Shown here: one piece after another, positions 18,614-27,120 of the stretch
Numbering within the stretch: position 1 is the first letter of the stretch
Layout of the letters: every line of letters starts with the position of its first letter
Source of the DNA: a virus
Virus record (IMG/VR): IMGVR_UViG_3300029258_002750
Coordinates: 62,001 to 126,000 of that record
Reading direction: 5' to 3' (one strand)
Length of the DNA stretch: 64,000 nt
Notes under the pieces: model-generated
Databases searched by the model: none
Seen by the model: the letters and a program-made list of their open reading frames with translations, nothing else
What the model was told of the DNA's origin: nothing
Made by a program: the position numbers and the translations under genes

Positions 18614-18829
18614 ATGGTCGAGCCTACGTGGTGCCCGGTCTGTCACGAGATCATGGCTGAGGGCGAAGAGTGCCCGCGCTGCGCCGGGAGGCCAATACCG
18701 AGGGAGACTGTTCCACGGCGCTCTCACCGGCACACCAGCGAGTACGTTGCGGGGTGCGCGCTAACCGCTGGCGCCATCGCGCTGGTCTTGGGGTTCGCGC
18801 TCGGTTTCCTCGTGAGGGGCTGCACGTAG
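18614..18829 (+). CDS. Small zinc-ribbon membrane protein
   Basis: 71 residues. Two CxxC pairs (WCPVCHE and ECPRCAG) form a zinc ribbon at the N-terminus; residues about 45-68 (VAGCALTAGAIALVLGFALGFLV) form one membrane segment ending in Arg-Gly-Cys. Likely leaderless from the TAGAAC element. Probably inserts in the host membrane with the ribbon in the cytoplasm; role unknown. Confidence 0.7.
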   Translation: MVEPTWCPVCHEIMAEGEECPRCAGRPIPRETVPRRSHRHTSEYVAGCALTAGAIALVLGFALGFLVRGCT

Positions 18830-19239
18830 TGCCCCCCTGGAAGAGCGGCTGGTCAGCGCTGACCGATGGCAACGGAAACACGATCGCGTGCCTGTGTGGA
18901 TGCGGGCGCGCCTGTAACACGTACGAGTTCGACACAGGTGAGCCCCTCAGCATCGAGTGCTGGCAGGAGGGCTCGGCGAAGCGGTGCCGAGCGCACCGGG
19001 AGAGAGGGCAACGTGGGTCCACGGGTTCTAGTGGTCGTCGCGGGGAACAAAGGACATGGCAAGGACGTGACGGCGGATGCGCTAGCCGAGCTGCTCCCGG
19101 ACGCGCGGCGGGATGCCTACGCAGCTCCGCTGAAGGTGTGCGTCCACCTGAAGACGGGGATCCCGATGGACGTGCTCAATGGGCCGCAGTCGGTGAAGGA
19201 GGACCCCAAGTTCGGACGTTACGGGCAGACCCCGCGTAA
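18829..19239 (+). CDS. Cys-rich small protein overlapping dNMP kinase start
   Basis: GTG start shares bases with the previous stop. The first 65 residues look real: CLCGCGRACNTYEFDTGE and CWQEG...CRAHR resemble a small zinc-binding module. The frame then stays open through 227 nt of the next gene, where the sequence becomes Arg/Gly-rich shadow coding. Either a long real overlap or a lost stop codon. Function unknown. Confidence 0.45.
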   Translation: MPPWKSGWSALTDGNGNTIACLCGCGRACNTYEFDTGEPLSIECWQEGSAKRCRAHRERGQRGSTGSSGRRGEQRTWQGRDGGCASRAAPGRAAGCLRSSAEGVRPPEDGDPDGRAQWAAVGEGGPQVRTLRADPA

Positions 19240-19789
19240 ACTCATGCAGGACGAGGGTCAGGAGGCCCGGGAGCGGATCGGCCCGACCGTCTGGATGGAT
19301 CGGCTCGTAGAACGCACACGGGCCGCCCAGGAGCGCTGCACGATCGTCAGTGACGGACGACACCCAAACGAGGAGATCGTTGGTGTACGGGCCGCGCTGG
19401 GCTTCCACGGGCTTGTCCTGGCAGTTCGTGTGGTCCGTCAGAGCGTCCCCGTCGTCCGTGGCCACCCCTCCGAGGACAAGATCGCCGACGCCCCGGACTC
19501 CCTGTTCGACGTGATCGTCCGTAACGATGGAACTCTGGAGGACTTACGGGCGATGGTCCAGCAGGTCGCCGACCTGGCCGTGCTCCGCTCCAAGACGGGC
19601 GGCCGGAAGAAGGCCCCGGAGGGCTGGATCATCCGGTGCCCGAGGGGCGGGCGACGGGCCGAGCCGATCGAACTGGAGCAGACGGCGAGGATCACCGCCG
19701 CGCAGCCGATGATGCCGTGCCCGGGGTGCGGCTACCAGGACGAGCATACCGTCGAGCCGGTCAGCTACGACCTGATCGAGATCGTTTGA
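19013..19789 (+). CDS. Deoxynucleoside monophosphate kinase, T4 gp1-like
   Basis: 258 residues from GTG 19013 (GAGAGAGGG upstream). The Walker A loop GNKGHGKDVTADALAE follows an N-terminal strand (VLVVVAG); GQTPRKLMQDEGQEARERIG and IVSDGRHPNEE match the phage dNMP kinase family, which phosphorylates dNMPs to dNDPs. After about residue 185 comes an extra zinc-type tail (IIRCPRGGRR, MPCPGCGYQDEH) not typical of T4 gp1. It directly precedes the RNR gene, so both feed dNTP supply for phage replication. Confidence 0.85.
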   Translation: MGPRVLVVVAGNKGHGKDVTADALAELLPDARRDAYAAPLKVCVHLKTGIPMDVLNGPQSVKEDPKFGRYGQTPRKLMQDEGQEARERIGPTVWMDRLVERTRAAQERCTIVSDGRHPNEEIVGVRAALGFHGLVLAVRVVRQSVPVVRGHPSEDKIADAPDSLFDVIVRNDGTLEDLRAMVQQVADLAVLRSKTGGRKKAPEGWIIRCPRGGRRAEPIELEQTARITAAQPMMPCPGCGYQDEHTVEPVSYDLIEIV

Positions 19790-19861
19790 GTTAGCGAATC
19801 AGCGCTGATTTGGACGGCCGGTGCCCCCGTAGAGCGGGCAGCGATGTTCGGAAGACCTCGG

Positions 19862-19867
19862 TAGAAT
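19862..19867 (+). promoter_or_regulatory. Putative -10 element TAGAAT of RNR gene
   Basis: CGGTAGAAT in the 126-nt gap before the RNR gene. The resulting leader of about 42 nt holds the small hairpin at 19876-19889 and GGAG near ATG 19916. Confidence 0.45.
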
Positions 19868-19875
19868 ACGCCCTG

Positions 19876-19889
19876 CCGGTCATCCGGCG
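19876..19889 (+). other. Short hairpin in RNR leader
   Basis: GCCGG-TCAT-CCGGC gives a perfect 5-bp stem with a 4-nt loop between the -10 element and the ribosome site. It could modulate translation, but it lacks a T run and is too small to resemble a cobalamin riboswitch. Confidence 0.35.
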
Positions 19890-19915
19890 GTCCCTCTACC
19901 AACTATGGAGACCGT

Positions 19916-22669
19916 ATGTCGTCACCCGTAAGTGCTGTTGGTGATAAGACTTCTGCCGTACAGCTCAAGCCCTACTTCACCAAGACCGATGATCCCTTCG
20001 AGGGGATCGAGTGGGATCGTCGCCGAGCTGTGATCCAGAACGCGGACGGGACCGTCGTGTTCGAGATGGAGGACGTGGAGGTTCCCGCGAGCTGGAGCCA
20101 GCGCGCGACCGACATTGTCGTCTCGAAGTACTTCCGCAAGGGAGGCGTGCCCAAGACGAAGACCGAGACATCGGTTCGCCAGGTGGTGCACCGGATCGCC
20201 GATGCACTCTCATCGGCCGGGCAGCACCAGGGCTACTTCACACCGGAGACCGGCCGCATCTTCTACCGCGAGCTGGCGCACCTCCTCGTGAACCAGGTCG
20301 GCTGCTTCAACTCGCCGGTCCTGTTCAACGTCGGACTGGCCGAGAGCTACAACATCACCGGCGAGTCAGCTGGCAACTGGGCCTGGGTCGAATCGCTGGG
20401 CGAGGCGGTCCAGACGACCGACGGTTACTCGCGCGCTCAGGCTTCGGCCTGCTTCATCCGCTCAGTCGAGGACGACCTCATGTCAATCGCCGAGGGCATC
20501 AAGACCGAGATGCGCCTCTTCAAATACGGAAGCGGCACTGGAACCAATTTCTCCCGCCTGCGCGCGATCGGGGAACCGCTCTCCAGCGGCGGATCTTCGT
20601 CGGGCGTGATGAGCTTCTTGCGCGCGTACGATACGGCGGCCGGATCGGTCAAATCGGGCGGCGCAACGCGCCGGGCTGCGAAGATGGTAATCCTCGACGC
20701 CGACCACCCGGACGTCGAGCGGTTCATCGACTGGAAGGTGCAAGAGGAGAGGAAGGCGAAGGCGCTCATTGCTGCCGGGTTCTCCGGCGGCATCGACGGC
20801 GAGGCATACAGGACCGTCTCTGGGCAGAACGCGAACAACACGGTGCGGGTAACCGATGGCTTCATGCGCGCGACCGAGAAGGGCGATGAGTGGTCAACAC
20901 GGTTCCGCACGTCGGGCGAGGTTGCCACGAAGCTCGACGCGAAGAAGCTGCTCCGCAAGATCGCGTCGGCCGTCTGGGAGTGCGGCGACCCTGGCATCCA
21001 GTTCCACGACACGATCAACAAGTGGAATCCGACGCCGAACGCTGGGAAGATCAGGGCCTCGAACCCGTGCGGCGAGTTCATGTTCGTCGATGAGTCGGCC
21101 TGCAATCTGGCCAGCCTGAACCTGGTCAAGTTCCTCCATTCCGACGGCACGTTCGACATCGAGAGCTTCCGCCAGGCGTGCAGGGTTTTCATCCTCGCCC
21201 AGGAGATCATCGTCGACTACGCGAGCTACCCGACGAAGAAGATCGCCGAGAACAGCCACCGGCTCCGGCCCCTCGGCCTGGGCTACGCGAACCTCGGCGG
21301 TCTGCTCATGCGGATGGGGCTCCCTTACGACAGCGACGAGGGCCGTGCCGTCTGCTCGGCCATCACCGCGCTGATGAGCGGAACCGCCTGGGAGATGTCG
21401 GCCGAGATCGCGATGCGCGTCGGGCCGTTCACCGGCTTCGCGTTCAACAGGGACTCCATGCTCCGCGTCGGCCAGATGCACAAGGACGCGCTCGACGGCA
21501 TCCCGCAGAGTCCGATCCGTGACGAAGCGACACTCGCCTGGGAGCGCGCGCTTGACCTCGGTGGGCAGCACGGCTTCCGCAATGCGCAGTTGTCCTTGCT
21601 CGCCCCGACCGGGACCGTCTCGTTCCTGATGGACTGCGACACGACGGGGATCGAGCCGACCTACGCGCTGATCGCGCACAAGAAGCTCGCCGGTGGTGGG
21701 ACGATGAAGATCACCAGTGGCGCTGTGATCGAGGCTCTCCATGCGCTCGGCTACGAGCCGGACGCGCAGCGCGAGGTGGCCGAGTACATCGACGACAACG
21801 GGAAGATCGAGGGCGCGCCGCACGTCCGGCCGGAGCACTACCCGGTCTTCTCGTGTGCGACCGGCGAGGGCGCGATCACCCCGAAGGGCCACCTGGGCAT
21901 GATGGCCGCCGCGCAGCCGTTCCTCTGCGGTGGGATCTCCAAGACGTGCAACCTGCCGAAGAATGCGACCGTCGAGCAGATCGAGCAGCTCTACCGCGAC
22001 GCCTGGGAGATGGGGCTCAAGGCCGTGGCCGTGTTCCGTGCGGGCAGCAAGGGCTGCCAGGTGCTCACGTCGGGCCGGAAGAAGCGCCAGCCGGATGAGC
22101 CTGCGGCCGAGCGCGCTCAGGACGAGCAGGTCCGCGCGCGCCGTCGTCGCCACCGGCTACCGAAGCGCCGGACTGGCTTCACCCAGGAGGCAACGATCGG
22201 CGGGCACAAGGTCTACCTGCGGACCGGCGATTACGAGGACGGTTCCCTGGGCGAGATCTTCATCGACATGCACAAGGAGGGCGCGACGCTCCGCTCGCTC
22301 CTCAACACGGTGGCGATTTCCATCTCGTTGGGACTCCAACACGGCGTGCCGCTCGAGGAGTACGTGGACGCCTTTACGTGGACGCGCTTCCTTCCGGCCG
22401 GGCCGGTTGTCGGCCACGACCACGTCAAGACGGCGACCTCGATCATCGACTACATCTTCAAGGTGCTTGCGGTCGAGTACCTCGGCCGACACGACCTCGC
22501 CCACGTGCACCCGCTCAAGAGCAAAGGTGACGGCAGCGTAGAGCCGGTGCCGCCGACGAACGGTGCCTCCCGTGAGGCCCAGATCTGTCCGCGCTGTGGG
22601 GGCCTTACGCAGACGAGCGGAACGTGCAGCGTTTGCGTCTCGTGCGGAGAGACCACAGGCTGCTCCTAA
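19916..22669 (+). CDS. nrdJ: Class II (adenosylcobalamin-dependent) ribonucleotide reductase
   Basis: 917 residues, in the range of NrdJ. Reduces ribonucleotides to deoxyribonucleotides in the cytoplasm using a B12 radical. Visible signatures: QASACFIRSV (C179, first active-site Cys), FKYGSGTGTNFS substrate loop, NPCGEF with N383, C385 and E387 of the radical site, LLAPTGTVSFLMDCDTTGIEP, and a C-terminal Cys-rich tail (CPRCGGLTQTSGTC and SCGETTGC) that re-reduces the active site. No accompanying NrdB-type subunit is needed. It follows dNMP kinase and its own promoter-like element. Confidence 0.92.
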   Translation: MSSPVSAVGDKTSAVQLKPYFTKTDDPFEGIEWDRRRAVIQNADGTVVFEMEDVEVPASWSQRATDIVVSKYFRKGGVPKTKTETSVRQVVHRIADALSSAGQHQGYFTPETGRIFYRELAHLLVNQVGCFNSPVLFNVGLAESYNITGESAGNWAWVESLGEAVQTTDGYSRAQASACFIRSVEDDLMSIAEGIKTEMRLFKYGSGTGTNFSRLRAIGEPLSSGGSSSGVMSFLRAYDTAAGSVKSGGATRRAAKMVILDADHPDVERFIDWKVQEERKAKALIAAGFSGGIDGEAYRTVSGQNANNTVRVTDGFMRATEKGDEWSTRFRTSGEVATKLDAKKLLRKIASAVWECGDPGIQFHDTINKWNPTPNAGKIRASNPCGEFMFVDESACNLASLNLVKFLHSDGTFDIESFRQACRVFILAQEIIVDYASYPTKKIAENSHRLRPLGLGYANLGGLLMRMGLPYDSDEGRAVCSAITALMSGTAWEMSAEIAMRVGPFTGFAFNRDSMLRVGQMHKDALDGIPQSPIRDEATLAWERALDLGGQHGFRNAQLSLLAPTGTVSFLMDCDTTGIEPTYALIAHKKLAGGGTMKITSGAVIEALHALGYEPDAQREVAEYIDDNGKIEGAPHVRPEHYPVFSCATGEGAITPKGHLGMMAAAQPFLCGGISKTCNLPKNATVEQIEQLYRDAWEMGLKAVAVFRAGSKGCQVLTSGRKKRQPDEPAAERAQDEQVRARRRRHRLPKRRTGFTQEATIGGHKVYLRTGDYEDGSLGEIFIDMHKEGATLRSLLNTVAISISLGLQHGVPLEEYVDAFTWTRFLPAGPVVGHDHVKTATSIIDYIFKVLAVEYLGRHDLAHVHPLKSKGDGSVEPVPPTNGASREAQICPRCGGLTQTSGTCSVCVSCGETTGCS

Positions 22670-22682
22670 GCCCACTGGCTGT

Positions 22683-22688
22683 TAGTAT
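22683..22688 (+). promoter_or_regulatory. Putative leaderless promoter, -10 TAGTAT
   Basis: GTTAGTATCGACGTATG: TAGTAT, six bases, ATG 22695, no ribosome site. Same geometry as the TAGAAC elements and closest of all to a general bacterial -10. Confidence 0.5.
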
Positions 22689-22694
22689 CGACGT

Positions 22695-23345
22695 ATGAAC
22701 GAAGCGCTCATGGCCGCCTTTATCGCAATGGCCCTGGCGTTGGTCGAGGGCTTCAAGTACGCCATCGGCCGACTCAAGGAACGCGACGCCGAGAAGAAGG
22801 CACAACAGCAGGCCGACAAGGACAAGAAGGACGGGAAGCCTGTCAGCGCTGACGACAAGCTGAACAACCTCCTCGAGCTGGTCTCAGCGATGCGGACGGA
22901 GAGCGCGGACCTGCACAAGTGGCACGCGGTCGATGACCCGGCGCAACCCGGCGTGAAGGTCTGGTGGAACACCGACAGACAACAGGCGCTCTCGCTGGAG
23001 ATGGACGAGAAGCTGGATGCGCTGACGACGATGCTCGCGAGCATGAGGGACGTTCATCGGACGTGCAACGAGGGTCAGATCGACTTCATTCAGAAGATGC
23101 GAGACGAGAACGAAGCACTTAGGAGGCGTATCGACGAGTTGCACGAGCTTCGAGTGGCCGACCGAGATACTCTGTACGAACGTGTCATCGGCGTCACCGA
23201 GTCATTCTCTCGACGGATCGAGGAGGGAATCTCTGGCACCGGGACTGGGTCGGGAACCGGGCCGGTTGATACCACAGGCAGGTTCCACAAGAAGTCGGAA
23301 CAGCAACCTTCGGGCGAAGACAACGGGGAAGAGGTTCAAGCATGA
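22695..23345 (+). CDS. Membrane-anchored coiled-coil protein
   Basis: 216 residues. One N-terminal hydrophobic helix (ALMAAFIAMALALVEG), then long charged heptads with few prolines. Residues 155-165 read DTLYERVIGVTE, close to the SLYERVL tag of virion-block genes. A Gly/Thr-rich linker and hydrophilic tail close it. Architecture suits a lysis accessory (spanin- or holin-like) or membrane anchor; unproven. Overlaps the next start (ATGA). Confidence 0.55.
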   Translation: MNEALMAAFIAMALALVEGFKYAIGRLKERDAEKKAQQQADKDKKDGKPVSADDKLNNLLELVSAMRTESADLHKWHAVDDPAQPGVKVWWNTDRQQALSLEMDEKLDALTTMLASMRDVHRTCNEGQIDFIQKMRDENEALRRRIDELHELRVADRDTLYERVIGVTESFSRRIEEGISGTGTGSGTGPVDTTGRFHKKSEQQPSGEDNGEEVQA

Positions 23346-23632
23346 CCGTTCAGCCGCTCAGTCGAGAGCCATCTGCGGAAGAGGCGGGTCGCGAGAGGGA
23401 GCTGCAAGGGCGGCTTCGGGCGGCTGAAGCGCGCCTCATCCAGACAGCGGTCAAGCTACTCAAGAGTGCGAAGCGAGAGGACGTTGTCCGTCAGGTGGTG
23501 CTGGAGGCAGCTGGCGAAGTCTCACCAATGAACGGCAATTCGCCCGTGCACGACATCGTCCCGTTCTGGGACGACCTCACGAAGAGCCAGCAGCACAAGG
23601 TCGGCGGGATGCTGCGCGAGAACGGGGACTAG
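23342..23632 (+). CDS. Small helical hypothetical protein
   Basis: 96 residues, ATG overlapping the previous stop. Helical charged N-terminus, then a conserved-looking HDIVPFWDDLTKSQQHKVGGML. Its TAG shares a CTAG tetramer with the stop codon of the convergent gene 23629-24246. Function unknown. Confidence 0.6.
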   Translation: MTVQPLSREPSAEEAGRERELQGRLRAAEARLIQTAVKLLKSAKREDVVRQVVLEAAGEVSPMNGNSPVHDIVPFWDDLTKSQQHKVGGMLRENGD

Positions 23633-24246
23633 GCGCGCCGCTTTCTTCGCCGCCTCGCTCCGAGAATCTCGAACGCCTCGTCGCTAACCGCGTCCTCTGT
23701 CTCCGGCGGGAGTCGACGCAGCAGTCCCTTGAACTCCCGCTTGAGCACCAAGTTCTCGTGCTCCAGCTTCTTGATCCGCGCGGCCCATTCGTTTTCGCGC
23801 TGGACGCTGTCCTTGACCTCCAGTGACGGGGCCAGGTCGCGGAGGAGCTGCTTGAAGGTGGCCTTCGACAGTTTGCCGCGCCCGCCCTTCCCGATGCGCT
23901 TCAGCACCTCGTCGTGAACCGCCTTTCGCTCGCGCGCCTTGGGGATGCGCTCGAGCTGAGAGACGCCGCCGCTCCAGCCGAGCCGTTCCCAGATCGCCTT
24001 CTCGGGCGCGCTCTTGAGCGCCGAGATCATGCGGCGGGCCGTCTTGATCTTGTTGCTGTCCAGACCGAGACCATCGGCCGGATCGGCCAGGAACTCCCGG
24101 AACTCGTCCGGCGACGTGCAGTCGCCCCAGAGGCCCTGGTAGCCCTTGGCCAGGTCCCATTCGGCCCCGCCGACCTTCTTGATCGCCTTCGCGATCTTGG
24201 TCTTGTGGGCCTGGAACTTCTTCAGCTTGAATCTCGGAGTAGCCAT
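23629..24246 (-). CDS. Hypothetical basic protein, leaderless
   Basis: 205 residues, basic at both ends (FKLKKFQAHKTKIAKAIKK and GARRRRKRRA) with a coiled coil near 150-175 (RIKKLEHENLVLKREFKGLLRR). The pattern could suit a DNA- or RNA-binding protein. ATG 24246 stands six bases after a TAGAAC element whose TAG is the stop codon of the gene upstream. Confidence 0.65.
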   Translation of the reverse strand: MATPRFKLKKFQAHKTKIAKAIKKVGGAEWDLAKGYQGLWGDCTSPDEFREFLADPADGLGLDSNKIKTARRMISALKSAPEKAIWERLGWSGGVSQLERIPKARERKAVHDEVLKRIGKGGRGKLSKATFKQLLRDLAPSLEVKDSVQRENEWAARIKKLEHENLVLKREFKGLLRRLPPETEDAVSDEAFEILGARRRRKRRA

Positions 24247-24252
24247 GATGAC

Positions 24253-24258
24253 GTTCTA
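24253..24258 (-). promoter_or_regulatory. Leaderless promoter TAGAAC fused to stop codon
   Basis: GAGGTAGAACGTCATCATG on the minus strand: TAG ends gene 24256-25620, TAGAAC is the putative -10, and six bases later is ATG 24246. Confidence 0.6.
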
Positions 24259-25620
24259 CCTCGCTCTCCTGCTTTCGGAGCGCTCGTCCACCGTTTTGGG
24301 GACCAGCTCTGTCCGAAGGTACTTGAGATCCCGGGTAACCTCGTCCACGCGGGCGTCCAGCTCGGAGACCTGCTGGGACCCCTCGTAGCCGAGTGCTTCA
24401 CGCAGCTCACCGCCGGACTCGATCTCCTCGACCAGGGTCTCGGCGATGCCACTGACCACCTTGAGGCTCCCGAGCGCTGCCTTCAGGCGCTCGCGGACGC
24501 GGTGGGGGTAGAACTCCATCCCGTCCACGACCACGCGGCCGTCGCCGCGACGCTTGTCGACTGCCTGGGCCAGCCGAGGCCCCTCACCGCTCTCGTCGTT
24601 GTTGTAGCCGTTCACGAAGAAGCCGAGATCGGCGAGTGACAGCTCATGTTCGGCCAGGAGCCCCTCGACCTCCATGATTGCAGCACCGATTGCGTGATAG
24701 CTGACCGGATCTTCGACGCCCGCGTCGTAAGCGGCCCGCGCCGCGTGCTTCTCGAGCGGCGTCTCCCAGTCGCGATCCTCCTCGAACTCGGGGGTGAGTT
24801 GGACCTCACCTGTGTCGCTGAGGGCCGACGAGATCGCTGCGTCTTCGCAGGTTCGACAGAGCCGCCGACCTTCCATCTTGGACCTGAGGCAGCAGACAGG
24901 GCAGAGCATGTTTTCGAGGCGCAGCCTCTCCAGCTCGGCCTCGCGCTCCTCCTGTTCTCGTTTGATCCGAGCGGCCTCTTCCTCCGCCCGGCGCTGGCGC
25001 TCGTTCTCCTCTTCCTCCTGCACGATGATCTGAAGCGCGTCGAGCTGTGTGATGCGCTCGGCCTTCTTCTGCTCATACTCATCGACGAAGTCCGAGAGCG
25101 ACAGGGGGTCGTCGGTTAGCACCGCGTTGCAGCGCTGGTGGTAGTCGATGATCTCGATCAGCTTCGCGACCGCGTTCGGGATCTTGCATCCGTTGCGCAG
25201 CCACCCGAGCACGTCCTCCGAGTCGAGGCCGCTCGCTCGGGCGACGCCGCGATGCCCCTCTTGGACCATCGCGCAGACGGCCTGCACGTCCGGCGCGTAC
25301 ATGATCCGCATGACGTCTTTGAGTTCGACGTTGCTGTCCACGGCCCGTACGAAGACGCTCTCGATCCGCTCGCCCTTCCAGGTGGCGGACGACTGGAACT
25401 CGTCCATGTCGTTGAGGAGTGAGAGCGCGGCCACGAGACGCGTGGTCGCCTCGCCACGGTCGCCTCCGTTGGTCTGGCCACAGGCGTGGAGGAGCGACTT
25501 GACCTTGACGGTGATGAACCTGTGCGCGACGACGTCCGTGCGCAGGCCGAGGAGGGTCTGACGAACAGCGTCGGCGTCGCGGAAGACCGTCTTGGGGATT
25601 GCTGGTGCCTCGTCGCTCAT
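24256..25620 (-). CDS. Large coiled-coil zinc-finger hypothetical protein
   Basis: 454 residues. N-terminal helical domain to about 190, a Glu/Arg coiled coil (about 195-240), then a CPVCCLRSK...CRTCE zinc motif near 245-265, followed by another helical domain. The layout is that of a scaffold or DNA-binding organiser, but no family is recognised. Start ATG has AAAGGA upstream and a TAGAAC element 27 nt away. Confidence 0.6.
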   Translation of the reverse strand: MSDEAPAIPKTVFRDADAVRQTLLGLRTDVVAHRFITVKVKSLLHACGQTNGGDRGEATTRLVAALSLLNDMDEFQSSATWKGERIESVFVRAVDSNVELKDVMRIMYAPDVQAVCAMVQEGHRGVARASGLDSEDVLGWLRNGCKIPNAVAKLIEIIDYHQRCNAVLTDDPLSLSDFVDEYEQKKAERITQLDALQIIVQEEEENERQRRAEEEAARIKREQEEREAELERLRLENMLCPVCCLRSKMEGRRLCRTCEDAAISSALSDTGEVQLTPEFEEDRDWETPLEKHAARAAYDAGVEDPVSYHAIGAAIMEVEGLLAEHELSLADLGFFVNGYNNDESGEGPRLAQAVDKRRGDGRVVVDGMEFYPHRVRERLKAALGSLKVVSGIAETLVEEIESGGELREALGYEGSQQVSELDARVDEVTRDLKYLRTELVPKTVDERSESRRAR

Positions 25621-25647
25621 GTCTGGTCTCTGTCCTTTACGCCCCTG

Positions 25648-25653
25648 GTTCTA
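25648..25653 (-). promoter_or_regulatory. Putative promoter TAGAAC with short leader
   Basis: TGGGTAGAACCAGG lies 27 nt before ATG 25620; the leader contains AAAGGA as ribosome site. Confidence 0.5.
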
Positions 25654-25661
25654 CCCAAGGC

Positions 25662-26204
25662 TCACCGGCGCTTTCCTTTCTTCTGGTCTGCGCTGACCTT
25701 CTTCGCGAGTCGGATACCGAGCTTCGCCATGCCGCGCTTCGCCTGCTTGACGACGGCCTCGCCGATACCAGGCATCTCACTGAGTTGCTTCTCGGTCATG
25801 CCAGCGAGCTGACCGATCGTCGTGATCCCGGCCTTCTTCAGCCGCCACGTGTACCTCCTCCTGATAGGGAGAGATTCGATGGGCGCGGTCCCCGGGGGAT
25901 CGATCGTCAGTTTTCCGGTCCCCCCGCTGGCCGTGAACGAGGTGAGCATGGAACTGCCGCCTCCGCTGCCGCTGACGTAACCGGATCCCGCGCCTGGGAT
26001 TGGGATCAAGCCCTGGGCCGCGCGCTTCTCGGCCTCCTCGAGCAGACCCTCCATCTGGCGCACGCGCTCGGCGAGCTGGCTCGGCGCCTCGACGGCCATT
26101 TCCCAGGCGACACCGCCCGGGAGCTGGAAGAGGCGGGCGATCCGCCCGCCGTCTGAGATTACGTGGACGTTGCCCACCAGGGCGATCGTGAGCTTGTGCT
26201 TCAT
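25662..26204 (-). CDS. Protein with RpoA C-terminal-domain-like HhH fold
   Basis: 180 residues. I start at ATG 26204 (GGAGG upstream), not the earlier TTG. Residues about 112-170 (IESLPIRRRYTWRLKKAGI, TIGQLAGMTEKQLSEMPGIG, VKQAKRGMAKLGI) follow the pattern of the RNA polymerase alpha C-terminal domain, a helix-hairpin-helix that binds promoter UP DNA and activators. The N-terminal 100 residues are unrelated and end in a Gly/Ser linker. It could steer host polymerase to phage promoters; a plain HhH DNA-binding role is the alternative. Confidence 0.65.
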   Translation of the reverse strand: MKHKLTIALVGNVHVISDGGRIARLFQLPGGVAWEMAVEAPSQLAERVRQMEGLLEEAEKRAAQGLIPIPGAGSGYVSGSGGGSSMLTSFTASGGTGKLTIDPPGTAPIESLPIRRRYTWRLKKAGITTIGQLAGMTEKQLSEMPGIGEAVVKQAKRGMAKLGIRLAKKVSADQKKGKRR

Positions 26205-26225
26205 CGGATTGTGCCTCCACAAGAA

Positions 26226-26231
26226 GTTCTA
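26226..26231 (-). promoter_or_regulatory. Putative promoter TAGAAC (minus arm of divergent pair)
   Basis: CGGGTAGAACTTCTTG precedes ATG 26204 by 21 nt; the leader carries GGAGG. It is paired with a TATAAC on the plus strand 25 nt away. Confidence 0.5.
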
Positions 26232-26256
26232 CCCGGGCCTCGTCGGCCGACCCGGG

Positions 26257-26262
26257 TATAAC
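26257..26262 (+). promoter_or_regulatory. Putative near-leaderless promoter TATAAC (plus arm)
   Basis: CGGGTATAAC, then 8 nt to ATG 26271 (5 to an in-frame GTG). Divergent with TAGAAC at 26226-26231. Confidence 0.45.
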
Positions 26263-26270
26263 CCCCAGTG

Positions 26271-26693
26271 ATGAAAGAGAAACTGACGTGCGACTGCGGC
26301 CGGAGCATTCCGGTGATCTCGCTCTGGACGGCTCTTGCCGAGGAGAAGGCGCTGAGATGCACAGAGTGCCGGGCTAGGATCACCAGGCAGAGCCTAATCG
26401 ATAGAGCTGACATGCTGGTCTACGGCCGCGTTGTGCTTGCGATCTACCGCCAGTTGCTCCGGTTCGGCTGGACCTCGGCCGACGCGATCACCAATGCGGT
26501 ACCCCAGGCCGATGACGGCCAGGCCATCGGCGGTCTACTCGCTGGTCTGGTCCGTGCCGGTCTAATCCGGCGCGGCGATCCGCCAGCGACGGTGTCGTCG
26601 GCGGTCGCCGGGCTCATCTCATCTCCATCGAGTCCGGTGTTCGTGCCGGGACCGACGTTCCCTGTGGAGGACGAGCGTGTCGAGACCAGCTAA
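26271..26693 (+). CDS. Zinc-ribbon winged-helix protein (family A, copy 1)
   Basis: 140 residues. CDCGRSIPV...CTEC is a split zinc site, followed by RITRQSLIDRA; residues 60-100 (LLRFGWTSADAITNAVPQADDGQAIGGLLAGLVRAGLIRRGD) look like a winged helix. The gene at 27663 has the same order (CAQCGNDIPMTRDLL, then a winged helix), so the two appear to be distant copies. Probably DNA-binding. Confidence 0.6.
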   Translation: MKEKLTCDCGRSIPVISLWTALAEEKALRCTECRARITRQSLIDRADMLVYGRVVLAIYRQLLRFGWTSADAITNAVPQADDGQAIGGLLAGLVRAGLIRRGDPPATVSSAVAGLISSPSSPVFVPGPTFPVEDERVETS

Positions 26694-27120
26694 TCAGTCG
26701 ATTCGGGATGCGCTGAGATGTCCGAGGTGCGGCAAGCTAGGAAACATCCGTCCGAACGCGACGGGCACGAACGACCCGAATCTGTCGATTCAGCTGGCTT
26801 GCGTGGATTGCGGGTTCCTCGGCACGTTCTCGCCGCCTGACCCCATCGCCTGGAGCATGATCACGCCGCCGGACGCCGTGGAGCAGCTCCAGGCGTTCCT
26901 CGACAAGAACGCGCTGCCCGAGGACGCGGTGGACCTCCTTGCGACAATGCGCCGGAAGGACGAGCGGATCGAGGAGCTGGAGACGGAGATCAGGAAGATC
27001 GCCCAGATGACACACCAGGCGTACCATGGCGCCCATCCGCCGGACCTCTGCGACTGCACCTGGGACGAGTGTCCGCGCGGGATCTGCCGCCGAGCCCAGG
27101 ACGTGCTCGGGATGCGATGA
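26677..27120 (+). CDS. Zinc-ribbon protein (family B, copy 1) with DRLG-like box
   Basis: 147 residues, GTG start. RCPRCGKLGN...CVDCGFLGTF is a zinc ribbon; EDAVDLLATMRRKDERIEELE is a DRLG-type box leading into a coiled coil; the end has CDCTWDECPRGICRR. The next gene repeats this order with CVDCGYLATF, so the pair arose by tandem duplication. Function unknown. Confidence 0.65.
   Translation: MSRPANQSIRDALRCPRCGKLGNIRPNATGTNDPNLSIQLACVDCGFLGTFSPPDPIAWSMITPPDAVEQLQAFLDKNALPEDAVDLLATMRRKDERIEELETEIRKIAQMTHQAYHGAHPPDLCDCTWDECPRGICRRAQDVLGMR

Noticed and set aside
19790-19915. Cobalamin riboswitch ahead of the B12-dependent RNR gene
   Set aside because: Only a 5-bp hairpin and about 42 nt of leader; no B12-box-like sequence and too short for that riboswitch.
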